Source: Planococcus sp. CPCC 101016
GTDB lineage: Bacteria; Bacillota; Bacilli; Bacillales_A; Planococcaceae
Assembly (NCBI RefSeq): GCF_007859295.1
Contig: NZ_VOHB01000003.1
Span: 124,001-188,000 of the forward strand
Direction of reading: 5' to 3'
Length of the DNA stretch: 64,000 bases
Positions 25,506 through 34,471 of this stretch are shown here, in pieces. The stretch's first letter is position 1, and each line of letters starts with the position of its first letter. The notes beneath the pieces were generated by a model, which saw only the letters and a program-made list of their open reading frames with translations, made no database searches and was not told the origin of the DNA. Both the position numbers and the translations under genes were made by a program.

Positions 25506-26231
25506 TTAACCCCGCATCTTCTTCTTGAATCCCCATACTGCAATACCGAATATAACCATTGTGTAAGCGGCCACCCACAGCATAGGTGCAGCAATAACTG
25601 CATAATCGCCGGCAAAAGCAGCCCGTGAAGCATCAACGGCGTGCGCGAACGGCAGCAAGTAAGCAACCTTCTCAAAAGTTCCGCCGATCATATCAAGTTC
25701 AAACCAGGTGCCGCTCAACCAAGTGGTGATGTTGACAAAAATTGCAAACATCGCTCCGACTTGCCGGTCAGTAAAAAAGGTGCCAAAAAACAAACCGAAA
25801 CCGATATAAAGCAGCGAAATGACAAGCACTACCGCACAGCCAAGAATTGCATCAACCGTGACCGGCATTCCCAACAATACCGCAGTGCCATAGCACGCAG
25901 CTATTTGAAGGACCGCTACCGGCAGCAGCGGAACGGCATAACCAATCAAGTAATCAGTCGCCGTCATTGGTGATGCAAAAATTCTCATAAGAAATGAACT
26001 GCTTTTATCTCGGCCGATGAGCATGCCCGAAAATAAAGTGATGAAGGAAAAACTGAATACAATGATAGCAGGTGCTAACTGATCGAGTGTAAAAAGATCA
26101 AACGGCATATTTTCAGCCATCATGGAAAACAGCCACAACATCAAAAGCGGCAGAATCATTCCGAAGAGCAAGGTCATCGGATCACGTAAAATTTCTTTGC
26201 GGTTACGCTGTGCGAATGTCAAAGCTCTCAT
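25506..26231 (-). CDS. ABC-2 type transporter permease
   Basis: 241 residues from the ATG at 26231, which overlaps the ATPase stop codon by one base (TGATG), with GGAGG upstream. Six hydrophobic segments in the ABC-2 layout, with the inter-helix loop MLIGRDKSSSFLMRIFASPM and C-terminal AYTMVIFGIAVWGFKKKM. It pairs with the ATPase just upstream, forming an exporter of unknown substrate, of the drug/lantibiotic or lipid type. Confidence 0.87.
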   Translation of the reverse strand: MRALTFAQRNRKEILRDPMTLLFGMILPLLMLWLFSMMAENMPFDLFTLDQLAPAIIVFSFSFITLFSGMLIGRDKSSSFLMRIFASPMTATDYLIGYAVPLLPVAVLQIAACYGTAVLLGMPVTVDAILGCAVVLVISLLYIGFGLFFGTFFTDRQVGAMFAIFVNITTWLSGTWFELDMIGGTFEKVAYLLPFAHAVDASRAAFAGDYAVIAAPMLWVAAYTMVIFGIAVWGFKKKMRG

Positions 26232-26956
26232 CAACTTTCCTCCTCTGCCGTCAGCTGAAGAAAAATGTCCTGCAACTTAGCTTGTCCGGTCTGCTCTCTT
26301 AATTCGTCCAGTGTCCCAAGCGCGTGCAGCCTGCCTTTATGCATAATGCCAATTCGATCGGCCAGCGCTTCCACTTCTTCCAAATAATGCGTTGTTAAAA
26401 TAATGGTGATTTGCCCTTTCAACCCGCGCAAAATCTCCCACAAATCCAATCGTGCCCGGACATCCAACCCTACTGTCGGCTCATCCAAAAAAATAATTTC
26501 AGGACCGGAAATCAAGGCCATCGCAATGCTTAACCGGCGCTCCAGTCCTCCAGATAAGGTACGTCCTTTGGCTTTTGAACGATCGGCCAAACCGAACTTA
26601 TCCATAAGTTCGGTGGCTTTTTGTTCAGCTTCTTTCTTATCGCTGCCATAAATCTTGGCGATAAACTCCAGGTTTTCTTTTACGGAAAGATTGCGGGCAA
26701 CTGCTGTTTCCTGCGGAGAAATGTTCAGTTTCTTTTTTACTGCCTGTGGTTCCTTAACGATGCTGTTGCCCAGCATGACAGCATCACCACTCGTGGGTTC
26801 CATCAGACAGCTCAATAATTTGATAGTCGTGGTTTTACCTGCCCCATTTTCGCCAAGCAACGCAAAAAATTCACCTTGTCCAATCGTCAGCGAAAGATGA
26901 TCTACGGCTACACGATCCTCGAATGTTTTGGTTAACTCCTTAATTTTAATATCCAT
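26231..26956 (-). CDS. ABC transporter ATP-binding protein
   Basis: 241 residues from the ATG at 26956; AAGGAGG is 12 bases upstream, slightly long, but no better start is in frame. Walker A GENGAGKTT, Q-loop SPQETA, signature LSGGLERRL (the usual Q of LSGGQ is L), Walker B IIFLDEPTVGLD, H-loop THYLEE. The variant signature is common in DrrA/NodI-type ATPases. Translationally coupled to the permease. Confidence 0.9.
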   Translation of the reverse strand: MDIKIKELTKTFEDRVAVDHLSLTIGQGEFFALLGENGAGKTTTIKLLSCLMEPTSGDAVMLGNSIVKEPQAVKKKLNISPQETAVARNLSVKENLEFIAKIYGSDKKEAEQKATELMDKFGLADRSKAKGRTLSGGLERRLSIAMALISGPEIIFLDEPTVGLDVRARLDLWEILRGLKGQITIILTTHYLEEVEALADRIGIMHKGRLHALGTLDELREQTGQAKLQDIFLQLTAEEES

Positions 26957-27111
26957 GGATTCCCATCGCCTCCTTTTCTTCATTTTAACGATAAGTGCTT
27001 ACAATGAATAATAAAGCGATAATCTCATTAACGTCATTTCAAAAAAGTTTAAAAAATATTCATAATATTGTGGTAATTATTTGTCATTAGTAATATAATT
27101 TAACCATAAAC

Positions 27112-27152
27112 AATGAACTGGAATTGCATGCGGCCGCATAAAAGAGTTCATT
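27112..27152 (+). promoter_or_regulatory. Leader hairpin/inverted repeat upstream of Lys/Thr-rich protein gene
   Basis: Outer arms AATGAACT and AGTTCATT enclose a perfect 12-bp palindrome ATGCGGCCGCAT (27128-27139). A likely promoter is TTGTGG (27068-27073), 17 bp, TAATAT (27091-27096), so this element would sit at the very start of a 130-base leader, and could act as an RNA stem-loop or as a protein-binding site. The rest of 26957-27233 is AT-rich with no other signal seen. Confidence 0.4.
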
Positions 27153-27233
27153 TATAGATTAGCTGGATTTGTCTGTGCCTTTTTAAGTTGTTAGGTCTTA
27201 CACAAATCTATCAATCAAAAGGAGAAAAAGAAG

Positions 27234-27848
27234 ATGAAAAAGCTGATAATGATCTTGTTTGCTGTTGTTCTTGTATTCGGTTTTGCCTCAACATCCATGG
27301 CAAGCGGCGGTAAAGATGATAGCCATACAACAAAAACGGTAACCTTTGAAAAAGGCGTCACGACCATCGTTACTACAACAGTTGATGTGAGCCATGACAA
27401 AAAAGTAGAAGTGAAGAAACATACGGATACCTCCGTTGTTAAGAAATCCAAAAAAGATGTTTCCACAAAAGTGGATGTGGTAATGACCAAAGAAAAACAT
27501 CCAAAAAACCATAAATTATATCGAGATGTAAAAACTGCAACCACTTACAAAATAGTGAAAGTCACGAAATGGGACGAAGTAACAAAAACAACAAAAATCA
27601 AAACAACGACGACTCCTGTCAAAATCATCAAAACGACTGTCAATACATTGAAACACCGAGGAGCCCCAGGCAGCAACGGTAAAGTAATCAGTGATGAGAC
27701 TAAAGTCGATACAGAGAAAAAATATGGTGAGCCGAAAGTGGATGTAAAGACTAAAAAAGAAGTCACCAAAGAAAATATCAAAACCTCTAAAACTAAAAAA
27801 GTCATTGATGTAAAAGTGACCTACAGTGACTGGAAAAAATATCATTGA
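27234..27848 (+). CDS. Secreted Lys/Thr-rich low-complexity protein
   Basis: 204 residues. Clear signal peptide MKKLIMILFAVVLVFGFAST with cleavage around SMA-SGG. The mature part is dominated by Lys, Thr, Val and Asp in alternating patterns such as TKTVTFEKGVTTIVTTTVDV, KTTKIKTTTTPVKIIKTTV and VDVKTKKEVTKENIKTSKTK, with almost no aromatic or Cys residues. The alternation suggests beta-strand repeats; the charge suggests binding to anionic wall polymers. I do not recognise a family. AAAGGAG upstream, strong terminator after. Its codon use is A-rich because of Lys and Thr; no sign of transfer beyond that. Confidence 0.75.
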   Translation: MKKLIMILFAVVLVFGFASTSMASGGKDDSHTTKTVTFEKGVTTIVTTTVDVSHDKKVEVKKHTDTSVVKKSKKDVSTKVDVVMTKEKHPKNHKLYRDVKTATTYKIVKVTKWDEVTKTTKIKTTTTPVKIIKTTVNTLKHRGAPGSNGKVISDETKVDTEKKYGEPKVDVKTKKEVTKENIKTSKTKKVIDVKVTYSDWKKYH

Positions 27849-27863
27849 TAATAACTAGCATGA

Positions 27864-27897
27864 AAAAGCTGCATCAGACAACTGATGCGGCTTTTTT
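27864..27897 (+). terminator. Intrinsic terminator
   Basis: AAAAGCTGCATCAG/CTGATGCGGCTTTT stem with 4-nt loop and T-run. Confidence 0.92.
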
Positions 27898-27987
27898 TGT
27901 CTGTAAAGGTTTTCAAATAAAGCAAAGAACCGATAAAATAAGAGAAAGCAACTCCAGTCTGACTGGAAACATGAAGGAAGTGATTGT

Positions 27988-28881
27988 TTGCTTACAGGAA
28001 AAACAGCCATCATCACAGGCGGCAATAGCGGCATCGGGTTTGAAACAGCGAAAGGGCTTTTGGCGATGGGCGCAAAAATTATCTTAGCCGTGCGCAATAC
28101 CGAAAAAGGGGAGATGGCGCGGGCCGCTTTATTGGAACTTTATGCAACGGAACAAATTGAAATCATGCAATTGGATCTGGCGGATTTGCAAAGCATTCAA
28201 TCTTTTGCGGAAAAGTTCCAAAATTCCTCCGATCAGCTCGACTTATTGATTAACAACGCCGGCATCATGGCGCCCCCTTATGCCAAAACAAAAGATGGCT
28301 TTGAAATGCAGTTCGGCAGCAATCACCTTGGTCATTTTGCGTTGACCGGCCTGCTCTTGCCTGTATTGGCGAAGACCCAAAATTCACGTGTCATAACCGT
28401 CAGCAGCCGCGCACACAGCCGGGGAACGATTGACTTCGACAACCTCGATGGCTCAAAAGGCTACCAGGCGAAAAAATTTTATAACCAAAGCAAATTGGCT
28501 AATCTGTATTTCGCATTAGAGCTGGACAAGCGCTTGAAAGAACACAAGCTCCAAACAATCAGTGTAGCTTGCCACCCTGGCGTTTCTGCCACCAATATTC
28601 TGAAGCTTGGCCGTTGGGAAATCCCTTTCCTTTTCAAGAATATCGCCAACCTTTTCCTTCAGCCGCCCAGTATGGGTGCATTGTCAACGATTTATGCTGC
28701 CACGGAACCGGAATTGATTGGCGGAGAATATATCGGCCCTCTCGGACAGTTTCAGCGTAAAGGCTATCCGGCAAAGGGAGTGCCTCATTTCAATGCAACA
28801 GATCAGGAAGTCTCCCGCAAGCTTTGGGAGCTGTCGGAAAAGCTGACGGCTGTTGCCCATCCTTTCGATGCACTCAAGTGA
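27988..28881 (+). CDS. SDR, retinol dehydrogenase-like (copy 2)
   Basis: 297 residues from a TTG start at 27988, 7 bases after AAGGAAG. Same signature set as copy 1 (TGGNSGIG, LLINNAGIMAPPYAKTKDGF, YNQSKLANLYFA, ACHPGVSATNI, YIGPLGQFQRKGYPA). The two copies share TTG starts and the bases TGATTGTTTG around them, so they arose by duplication and now flank about 3 kb of other genes. Substrate unknown. Confidence 0.9.
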   Translation: MLTGKTAIITGGNSGIGFETAKGLLAMGAKIILAVRNTEKGEMARAALLELYATEQIEIMQLDLADLQSIQSFAEKFQNSSDQLDLLINNAGIMAPPYAKTKDGFEMQFGSNHLGHFALTGLLLPVLAKTQNSRVITVSSRAHSRGTIDFDNLDGSKGYQAKKFYNQSKLANLYFALELDKRLKEHKLQTISVACHPGVSATNILKLGRWEIPFLFKNIANLFLQPPSMGALSTIYAATEPELIGGEYIGPLGQFQRKGYPAKGVPHFNATDQEVSRKLWELSEKLTAVAHPFDALK

Positions 28882-29053
28882 TGAAGCATTACCGCTGGTT
28901 TTTAATGGCTATTAAGGCACCCAATCCAATCACCCTCCGCTCTGCAAGAAATTTAGAGCCCCAGACATATTGTCTGAACTTAAGGGAATACTGAAAGAAT
29001 AAGTCACCCTATTAGATCAACCCAACTTTCACTTTAATGGAGGAATTTAACTC

Positions 29054-30067
29054 ATGAGCATCAAACGCATCGTTGTTGGCGGCATAGAACTGGAATGGAA
29101 TTTGGAAACTGGTGAAGTACTTTTTGAAGGCGGAGATGTCGTGCTCTTTTGGACAAGCGCCATGGAGACTTTTTTTGACACCATCAGAGAAATTTCCGGC
29201 ACCGAAGCGACTCAACTCGTATTGGAAACGACAGGATTCCGCCAAGGCGTCATTGTTGGCGAAGGCTTTAAAGACATGAAGCAAATCGACACTTCAAATA
29301 TCGTGGAATGGATTTCCAATACATACGCTCCTGCCGGCTGGGGCAAAGTCGAAATTGTCGAAATGGATATTGACAAAAATACCTTTACAATGCAAATCCA
29401 AAATGACTGGGAATACAAAATGAATCTGTTGAAAAATAAAAATACCGAAGGCATATTCGTCCCTTCCCACTACGCCGGGGTGTTGACCGGTATATTCGGC
29501 ATCAATTTCTGGTACAAGACTCTCCAGTATCAAAGAGAAGGCAATCCGTACAGCCTTGTAGAATATTTTCCTTCTGACGTCACTGTCCAGCAAAACATCC
29601 GCGAGCTATCCAGAAAACAGGAAGATGATCAAATCCGCAAATTGGAAGCTTTAGTCGATGAACACACCAAGTCTCTTCAGAGTTTAGTAAAAGAACTTTC
29701 TTCTCCTATCATTCCTGTGCTTGAAGGCATTATTGTGGTTCCGATGATTGGCAGTTATGACGAACAGCGCACAGAGGACTTGATCTTTAAAACTTTGAGC
29801 GAGCTTCCTAAGCATAAAGCCAATTACTTATTGGTGGACTTGACCGGCCTGAATCAGCATATAACGGAGCACACGGCTTCTTTGATTGACAAGCTTGGTG
29901 CTTCAGCCAGACTTCTGGGAACAGAAGTCATTTTGGTCGGCATCTCGCCTGAACTGGCGATCATGATTGCACAATCGCAAAACGGTCTGAAGACTTTCGA
30001 ATCGCTGCAAAGCCTTCAACACGGAATCTACTATGCACTTGGACGAAGCGGACGGAAAATCGTTTAA
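29054..30067 (+). CDS. RsbR-type STAS protein with V4R/XylR_N-like N-terminal sensor
   Basis: 337 residues, longer than RsbRA (274). The first 175 residues resemble a XylR_N plus V4R ligand-binding module: a helical start (FWTSAMETFFDTIREISG), a Trp-rich strand pair (GWGKVEIVEMDIDKNTF), then VPSHYAGVLTGIFGINFWY and EGNPYSLVEYFP. A coiled linker (180-210) leads to a STAS domain from LSSPIIPVLEG. Aligned with RsbRA, Thr171 becomes Glu237 while Thr205 is kept as Thr271. A stressosome subunit with a small-molecule input is inferred. A palindrome CAGACA-TAT-TGTCTG (28962-28976) lies upstream. GGAGG before the start. Confidence 0.8.
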   Translation: MSIKRIVVGGIELEWNLETGEVLFEGGDVVLFWTSAMETFFDTIREISGTEATQLVLETTGFRQGVIVGEGFKDMKQIDTSNIVEWISNTYAPAGWGKVEIVEMDIDKNTFTMQIQNDWEYKMNLLKNKNTEGIFVPSHYAGVLTGIFGINFWYKTLQYQREGNPYSLVEYFPSDVTVQQNIRELSRKQEDDQIRKLEALVDEHTKSLQSLVKELSSPIIPVLEGIIVVPMIGSYDEQRTEDLIFKTLSELPKHKANYLLVDLTGLNQHITEHTASLIDKLGASARLLGTEVILVGISPELAIMIAQSQNGLKTFESLQSLQHGIYYALGRSGRKIV

Positions 30068-30207
30068 GAGGCCTAATAGACGGTCTGGTGAATACCTCCT
30101 CTTCCTAGAGACATTTCCTTCTGAAAAGAATATACTAGTTTCTGTCTGTTTTATTTTTGCGGATAGGATAGCCATTGGATGGATCAATGGTTAATGGAGG
30201 AGATCAT

Positions 30208-31116
30208 TTGAACGCAAAAGCTTTTTCATTGGCATTATTTTCTGTATTGATATGGGGCTCTTCTTTCGCGGCTATTCGAGTTGGTCTTCAAGGCGGCTAT
30301 GATGCAGGACAGAACGTACTCGTCAGATTCCTGATCGCTTCAGCACTTTTCTTAATTTACGCTCTATGGCCGGGAACGAAATTCCGCCTTCCTCAAAAAC
30401 GTGACATCATTCGCCTTCTTTTACTGGGATGGATTGGCATCAGTGTCTATCACATTTTCGTTACCTTCGGCATGGAGACGATTTCTGCCGGTACTGCCGG
30501 TATGCTGGTCGGTTCCGGCCCGATCTTTACAGCACTGATTGCTGCATTTGTCTTAAAAGAACGGTTGACCGGTATGGGATGGATCGGCCTTGGCATCGGT
30601 TTTGTCGGAATTCTTTTCATCGCTTTTGGATCTGCCGGAGCATCTCTGACACTGACAAATGGTGCTCTGCTCGTATTAATTGCGGCGTTTGCGTCAGCTA
30701 TTTTCTTTGTTTTTCAAAAGCCGCTGCTTACCCGTTACTCAGCGATTGAATTGACTGCTTATTTTACATGGGCCGGCACCTTACCGTTTCTCATCTTCTC
30801 GCCTGGCTTGTTAACTGCGGTGCAAGGAGCCACTTTAGAAGCGCATTTGGCTACACTGTATGTCGGGGTCTTTCCAGCCGCGATTGCTTATGTGACATGG
30901 GCAACCGCCTTGTCTCTGGCCAATGCCAGCTCTGTCTCAAGTTTAATTTACCTCGAACCGGCAGTGGCGATAGTCGTTGCCTGGATATGGCTGCATGAAC
31001 TGCCGACTCCGTTGTCGCTCATTGGCGGCGCCATCGCCATTGCTGGGGTCATGATTGTCAATTTAATGGGCAGAAAACAACGTGTGCTTTCCGGAAAGAC
31101 CGTGGAATCCACGTAG
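30208..31116 (+). CDS. EamA/DMT-family transporter
   Basis: 302 residues from a TTG at 30208 placed 7 bases after GGAGG; upstream in-frame ATG codons lack a ribosome site. Ten hydrophobic segments forming two EamA repeats: ALFSVLIWGSSFAAIRVGL, and the second ending YLEPAVAIVVAWIWLHE. Drug/metabolite exporters of this type move amino acids or metabolites. The substrate is unknown. Monocistronic. Confidence 0.9.
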   Translation: MNAKAFSLALFSVLIWGSSFAAIRVGLQGGYDAGQNVLVRFLIASALFLIYALWPGTKFRLPQKRDIIRLLLLGWIGISVYHIFVTFGMETISAGTAGMLVGSGPIFTALIAAFVLKERLTGMGWIGLGIGFVGILFIAFGSAGASLTLTNGALLVLIAAFASAIFFVFQKPLLTRYSAIELTAYFTWAGTLPFLIFSPGLLTAVQGATLEAHLATLYVGVFPAAIAYVTWATALSLANASSVSSLIYLEPAVAIVVAWIWLHELPTPLSLIGGAIAIAGVMIVNLMGRKQRVLSGKTVEST

Positions 31117-31119
31117 CCA

Positions 31120-31167
31120 AATAAAACAGCGCATCCCGGGTTAATTCCTGGAATGCGCTGTTTTATT
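31120..31167. terminator. Bidirectional terminator
   Basis: 15-bp arms AATAAAACAGCGCAT (31120-31134) and ATGCGCTGTTTTATT (31153-31167) between EamA (+) and OYE-family gene (-). Confidence 0.9.
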
Positions 31168-31172
31168 GTCTG

Positions 31173-32294
31173 TTATTCCTCTATCCGGAACCAACCTGGT
31201 GCATTCGTAACCATATTCCACAAGTTTTCAGGAATATCCAACTGTTCTTTTTTGCTCAGATGAATTGCCTGGAAGATCTCTTCATCACGGCTCTTTCTGA
31301 CTTTCTCCAGCCAGTCGGGATCCATGATCAAGGCATGACCAAGTGAGACCAGTGGAGTGACTTCCAATGCTTCCTTCACTTGTTGCAATGTCTGCAGTCC
31401 ACCGACACCAATGACAGGTACCCGGCTGCCGATATGCTCTTGGATCAGTTGCACTCGTGACCGATTATCTTCTTCACGGATCGATCCACCAAAAAATCTA
31501 CCGACCGACGCGTGGATATAATCGATGCCCTGGTCTGCAATAGCGGTCAAAAACTGCAACGTATCTTCCATCGTAATGCCCGGTTCTTCGCGTTCTTCTG
31601 GACTGATCCGGTAACCGACCACAAATGGCTTATCTGCATGCTTAGCGACTGCTTCCTGGATCGATTCGATGACCGCGAGCGGAAAAGCCATGCGAGCCTT
31701 AACATCACCTCCCCACTTATCTGTCCGGACATTGGAATGCGGAGAGAAAAATTGCTGAATCAAATACGTATTGGCCCCGTGGATTTCCACACCGTCAAAA
31801 CCAGCTTCAATGGCACGCCTCGTTGCTTCCCCGAACGCCGATATGGTAGCGTCAATTTCTTCTGGTGTCATTTCACGCGGTGTTGCCGCATTAGGACGAG
31901 GTGCCGAAACTGCACTTGGAGAAACCGGCTGTTCACCTTTCAATAACTCTTCGTTTGACATGCGTCCTGCATGATAAAGCTGCAGAATCGCTTTTGCACC
32001 GCCTTCTTGAATGGACGATGCCAGCCGGGTCAAGCTGCGGGTCCGTTCATCGCTGTCTGCACCAAATGGATTGGCAAATCCTACACCGAGTGGTTCTACG
32101 TGCGCACAGGCCGTAATGACGGCTCCCAACCCACTTTCAGCACGCCGCTTGTAATACATCAATTCGTCATCAGTGACATCACCATTCACGTCTGAAGATG
32201 AAGTCGTCATGGGTGCCATCAGGATCCGGTTCTTAATGGTCAAGCCGGATGTGAAAGTAAACGGTTCGAATATATTTTGTGTCGTAATGGCCAT
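31173..32294 (-). CDS. Old yellow enzyme family NADH:flavin oxidoreductase (YqiG-like)
   Basis: 373 residues. TIM-barrel FMN enzyme: NRILMAPMTT, LQLYHAGRMS, GFDGVEIHGANTYLIQQFFS, FVVGYRISPEE, and phosphate-binding VIGVGGL and GHALIMDP. His-Gly-Ala-Asn replaces the usual His-Gly-Ala-His at the substrate-anion pair; HGAN is also the pattern of the YqiG/thermophilic-like group. It reduces activated C=C bonds. AAGGAGG precedes the ATG. The 190 bp upstream holds no recognised signal. Confidence 0.9.
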   Translation of the reverse strand: MAITTQNIFEPFTFTSGLTIKNRILMAPMTTSSSDVNGDVTDDELMYYKRRAESGLGAVITACAHVEPLGVGFANPFGADSDERTRSLTRLASSIQEGGAKAILQLYHAGRMSNEELLKGEQPVSPSAVSAPRPNAATPREMTPEEIDATISAFGEATRRAIEAGFDGVEIHGANTYLIQQFFSPHSNVRTDKWGGDVKARMAFPLAVIESIQEAVAKHADKPFVVGYRISPEEREEPGITMEDTLQFLTAIADQGIDYIHASVGRFFGGSIREEDNRSRVQLIQEHIGSRVPVIGVGGLQTLQQVKEALEVTPLVSLGHALIMDPDWLEKVRKSRDEEIFQAIHLSKKEQLDIPENLWNMVTNAPGWFRIEE

Positions 32295-32439
32295 ATAAAT
32301 TCCTCCTTGACTATTTCTTTACCCCAATGGAGGTGCCAGCAAGCCTGACGCCTCCGTCATTATTCATCGTAACCGATGTCCGGCACAGCATGAGGCACAA
32401 ATGCTTGGCCGCGGGGAAATTTCAGTCTTTTGACTGACA

Positions 32440-32473
32440 TAAAAAACCGCCCTCCAGTTATTGAAGGGCGGTT
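32440..32473 (-). terminator. Intrinsic terminator of BceB-like gene
   Basis: AACCGCCCT/AGGGCGGTT stem followed by a T-run on the minus strand. Confidence 0.88.
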
Positions 32474-32488
32474 GATTTGTTTCTCTAA

Positions 32489-34471
32489 TCATTTGACAAT
32501 ACTGTAATAGACTCTTGAAGTGAGGCGGTAAATTAGCCAGTAAATCCCCGCAAATGCAATGACCACTGCAACAAATGATAGCAGCCAGGTGACTTCATTC
32601 GTGACACCGAATATCAGCAGCAGCTTCCGGACAATCGGATAAGCAAAGATGACGTGTATAGTGGCGATGACAATCGGCAGCAGGAACATCCAGATAATTT
32701 GTGAGCGTGTGGATTCCCGAATCATTTCCTTATCCAGACCAACCTTTTGCATGATCTGGAATTTTTCCCGGTCATCAAAACCTTCAGATACCTGTTTAAA
32801 GTAGGTGATCAACACTGTGCCAATAGTGAACAGCAGACCAAGGAATATACCCAGGAACAAGAAGCCGCCGTTCATGCTGTACCATTCCTCGCGCTGAAGA
32901 AGCCGGGAATCGTAAAGACTGCCCCTGCTCGCTTCCCAGCCATATTCGCTGTTCAACTGCTTCGCCAAAGCTTCCTTCTGCTCTTCAGTCCCCGATGTAT
33001 CCCATCCGAGTTCAGCATCGATAGCTAAGTAATTCGTATGCGGAAACTGTTCTTTAAAATTCTCTTGGATTTCTAGTAGATGGGAGATGTTTGGCACTAC
33101 GATTGCCATAGATTCTGTTAAATCCAGATCTTTATTGAATTCATTCTCAATTTCAGCCACCCGGTAGGTCTTTTCGCCGACTGTCAGTTCACTTTCTTGA
33201 TAGGTGTCTGTGGAATGATAGTATAGCGCTGCATCGTCTTCTAAAGTATAAGATTTACCCGTCATCCGATTAAAATCCTCAAGCGGCAAGATCATCAGCA
33301 TGATTGATTTATCCGGTTCTGCAAGATTTTCATCAAAGACGAATTCACTTCCTTGAAGACTGCCGAATAAGGTTTCATAGCGATAACTCTCGCTTTCAAC
33401 CACTTCCAGATTTGCAGCTTCCACTGTATTTTGAACGCTGTCCTGAAGCTCGAAAAAACGTGTGTTCATTTCATCGACATTAGCAGGATCACCGAAAAGC
33501 GTCATATTATTTTCGTAAGGATAGCGGTTCTCCAAAGTCTCTTCTGACCCGACAAAAATCGTCATCGTCGTTGACACCGAAATAATGACCATGGAGGCTA
33601 AAATGCTGATATTTGCGAGGCCTACCGCATTCTGTTTCATGCGGTACAACATGCCCGAAATGGAAATAAAAGCGCCCGGCCGGTAATAAACCCTTTTATT
33701 TCGCTTCAATGCTTTCAATATGAAAATTGATCCCGAGACGAACAGCAGATAGGTGCCGATGATGACCAGCAGCACAGCCAGGAAGAATCTCGTTATGGCG
33801 GCGAGCGGATCCGGAATTGTCACAGAAATTCCATAGCCCCAGGCAAGAAAAACAAGGGACAGGATAAATAGGAGAATCGAGCCTTTGGGTTCTTTTTCAC
33901 CTTCCTGTTTTCCTTTCAACAATTTTATCGGATTGGCGAAAGTGAACTGGCTGACGTTGGAGAGAAACATCAAGCTGAAGATGCCGATAAATAAAGTGAC
34001 GGTTGCCAACATTGTCAATCCGGATGTCGAATAAGAAATCGCCGATGGCAGTCTCAACATATAATTCAAAAGCATGAAGAACAGCCGCCCAAATACCAAG
34101 CCACCCACCAATCCTGCAGCGATGCTTAAAAAACTGGTAAATAGAGTTTCGAAAAACAAGATTTTTGCGACATGTTTTTTCTCCAACCCTAAAATACCGT
34201 AAAGGCCGATTTCCTTTTTTCTTCTTTTAATAAGAAAGCTATTGGTGTAGAGGATGAAAATAACTGAAAATATTCCGATCACTACTGTTCCAATCATAAA
34301 CAGCGTGGCCAGTGAACTGGAACGTTCCTGTACGAATTTATTGGTCAACAGGGACGCCATCAAATAAAACATCATGATGATCGTAGTCGAAGACAATAAA
34401 TAGGGGATATACAATTGTTTATTCGATTTGATATTGCGCAGCGCCAGTGTAGAGAAAAAACGGTTATTCAT
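32489..34471 (-). CDS. BceB-type ABC transporter permease
   Basis: 660 residues from the ATG at 34471, just inside the end of the ATPase gene. Ten membrane segments with FtsX-like domains: N-terminal (NNRFFSTLALRNIKSN, LIKRRKKEIGLYGILGLEKK), a large extracellular domain between helices 7 and 8 (about residues 310-520) and a C-terminal FtsX repeat. This is the hallmark of Bce-type permeases, which free lipid II-cycle targets from peptide antibiotics and signal to their own histidine kinase. Works with the ATPase and the two-component system upstream. Confidence 0.92.
   Translation of the reverse strand: MNNRFFSTLALRNIKSNKQLYIPYLLSSTTIIMMFYLMASLLTNKFVQERSSSLATLFMIGTVVIGIFSVIFILYTNSFLIKRRKKEIGLYGILGLEKKHVAKILFFETLFTSFLSIAAGLVGGLVFGRLFFMLLNYMLRLPSAISYSTSGLTMLATVTLFIGIFSLMFLSNVSQFTFANPIKLLKGKQEGEKEPKGSILLFILSLVFLAWGYGISVTIPDPLAAITRFFLAVLLVIIGTYLLFVSGSIFILKALKRNKRVYYRPGAFISISGMLYRMKQNAVGLANISILASMVIISVSTTMTIFVGSEETLENRYPYENNMTLFGDPANVDEMNTRFFELQDSVQNTVEAANLEVVESESYRYETLFGSLQGSEFVFDENLAEPDKSIMLMILPLEDFNRMTGKSYTLEDDAALYYHSTDTYQESELTVGEKTYRVAEIENEFNKDLDLTESMAIVVPNISHLLEIQENFKEQFPHTNYLAIDAELGWDTSGTEEQKEALAKQLNSEYGWEASRGSLYDSRLLQREEWYSMNGGFLFLGIFLGLLFTIGTVLITYFKQVSEGFDDREKFQIMQKVGLDKEMIRESTRSQIIWMFLLPIVIATIHVIFAYPIVRKLLLIFGVTNEVTWLLSFVAVVIAFAGIYWLIYRLTSRVYYSIVK

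Noticed and set aside
27516..27845. Phe-rich frames antisense to the Lys/Thr-rich gene
   Set aside because: They arise because AAA/ACA-rich codons read as TTT/TGT on the other strand; no start signals.
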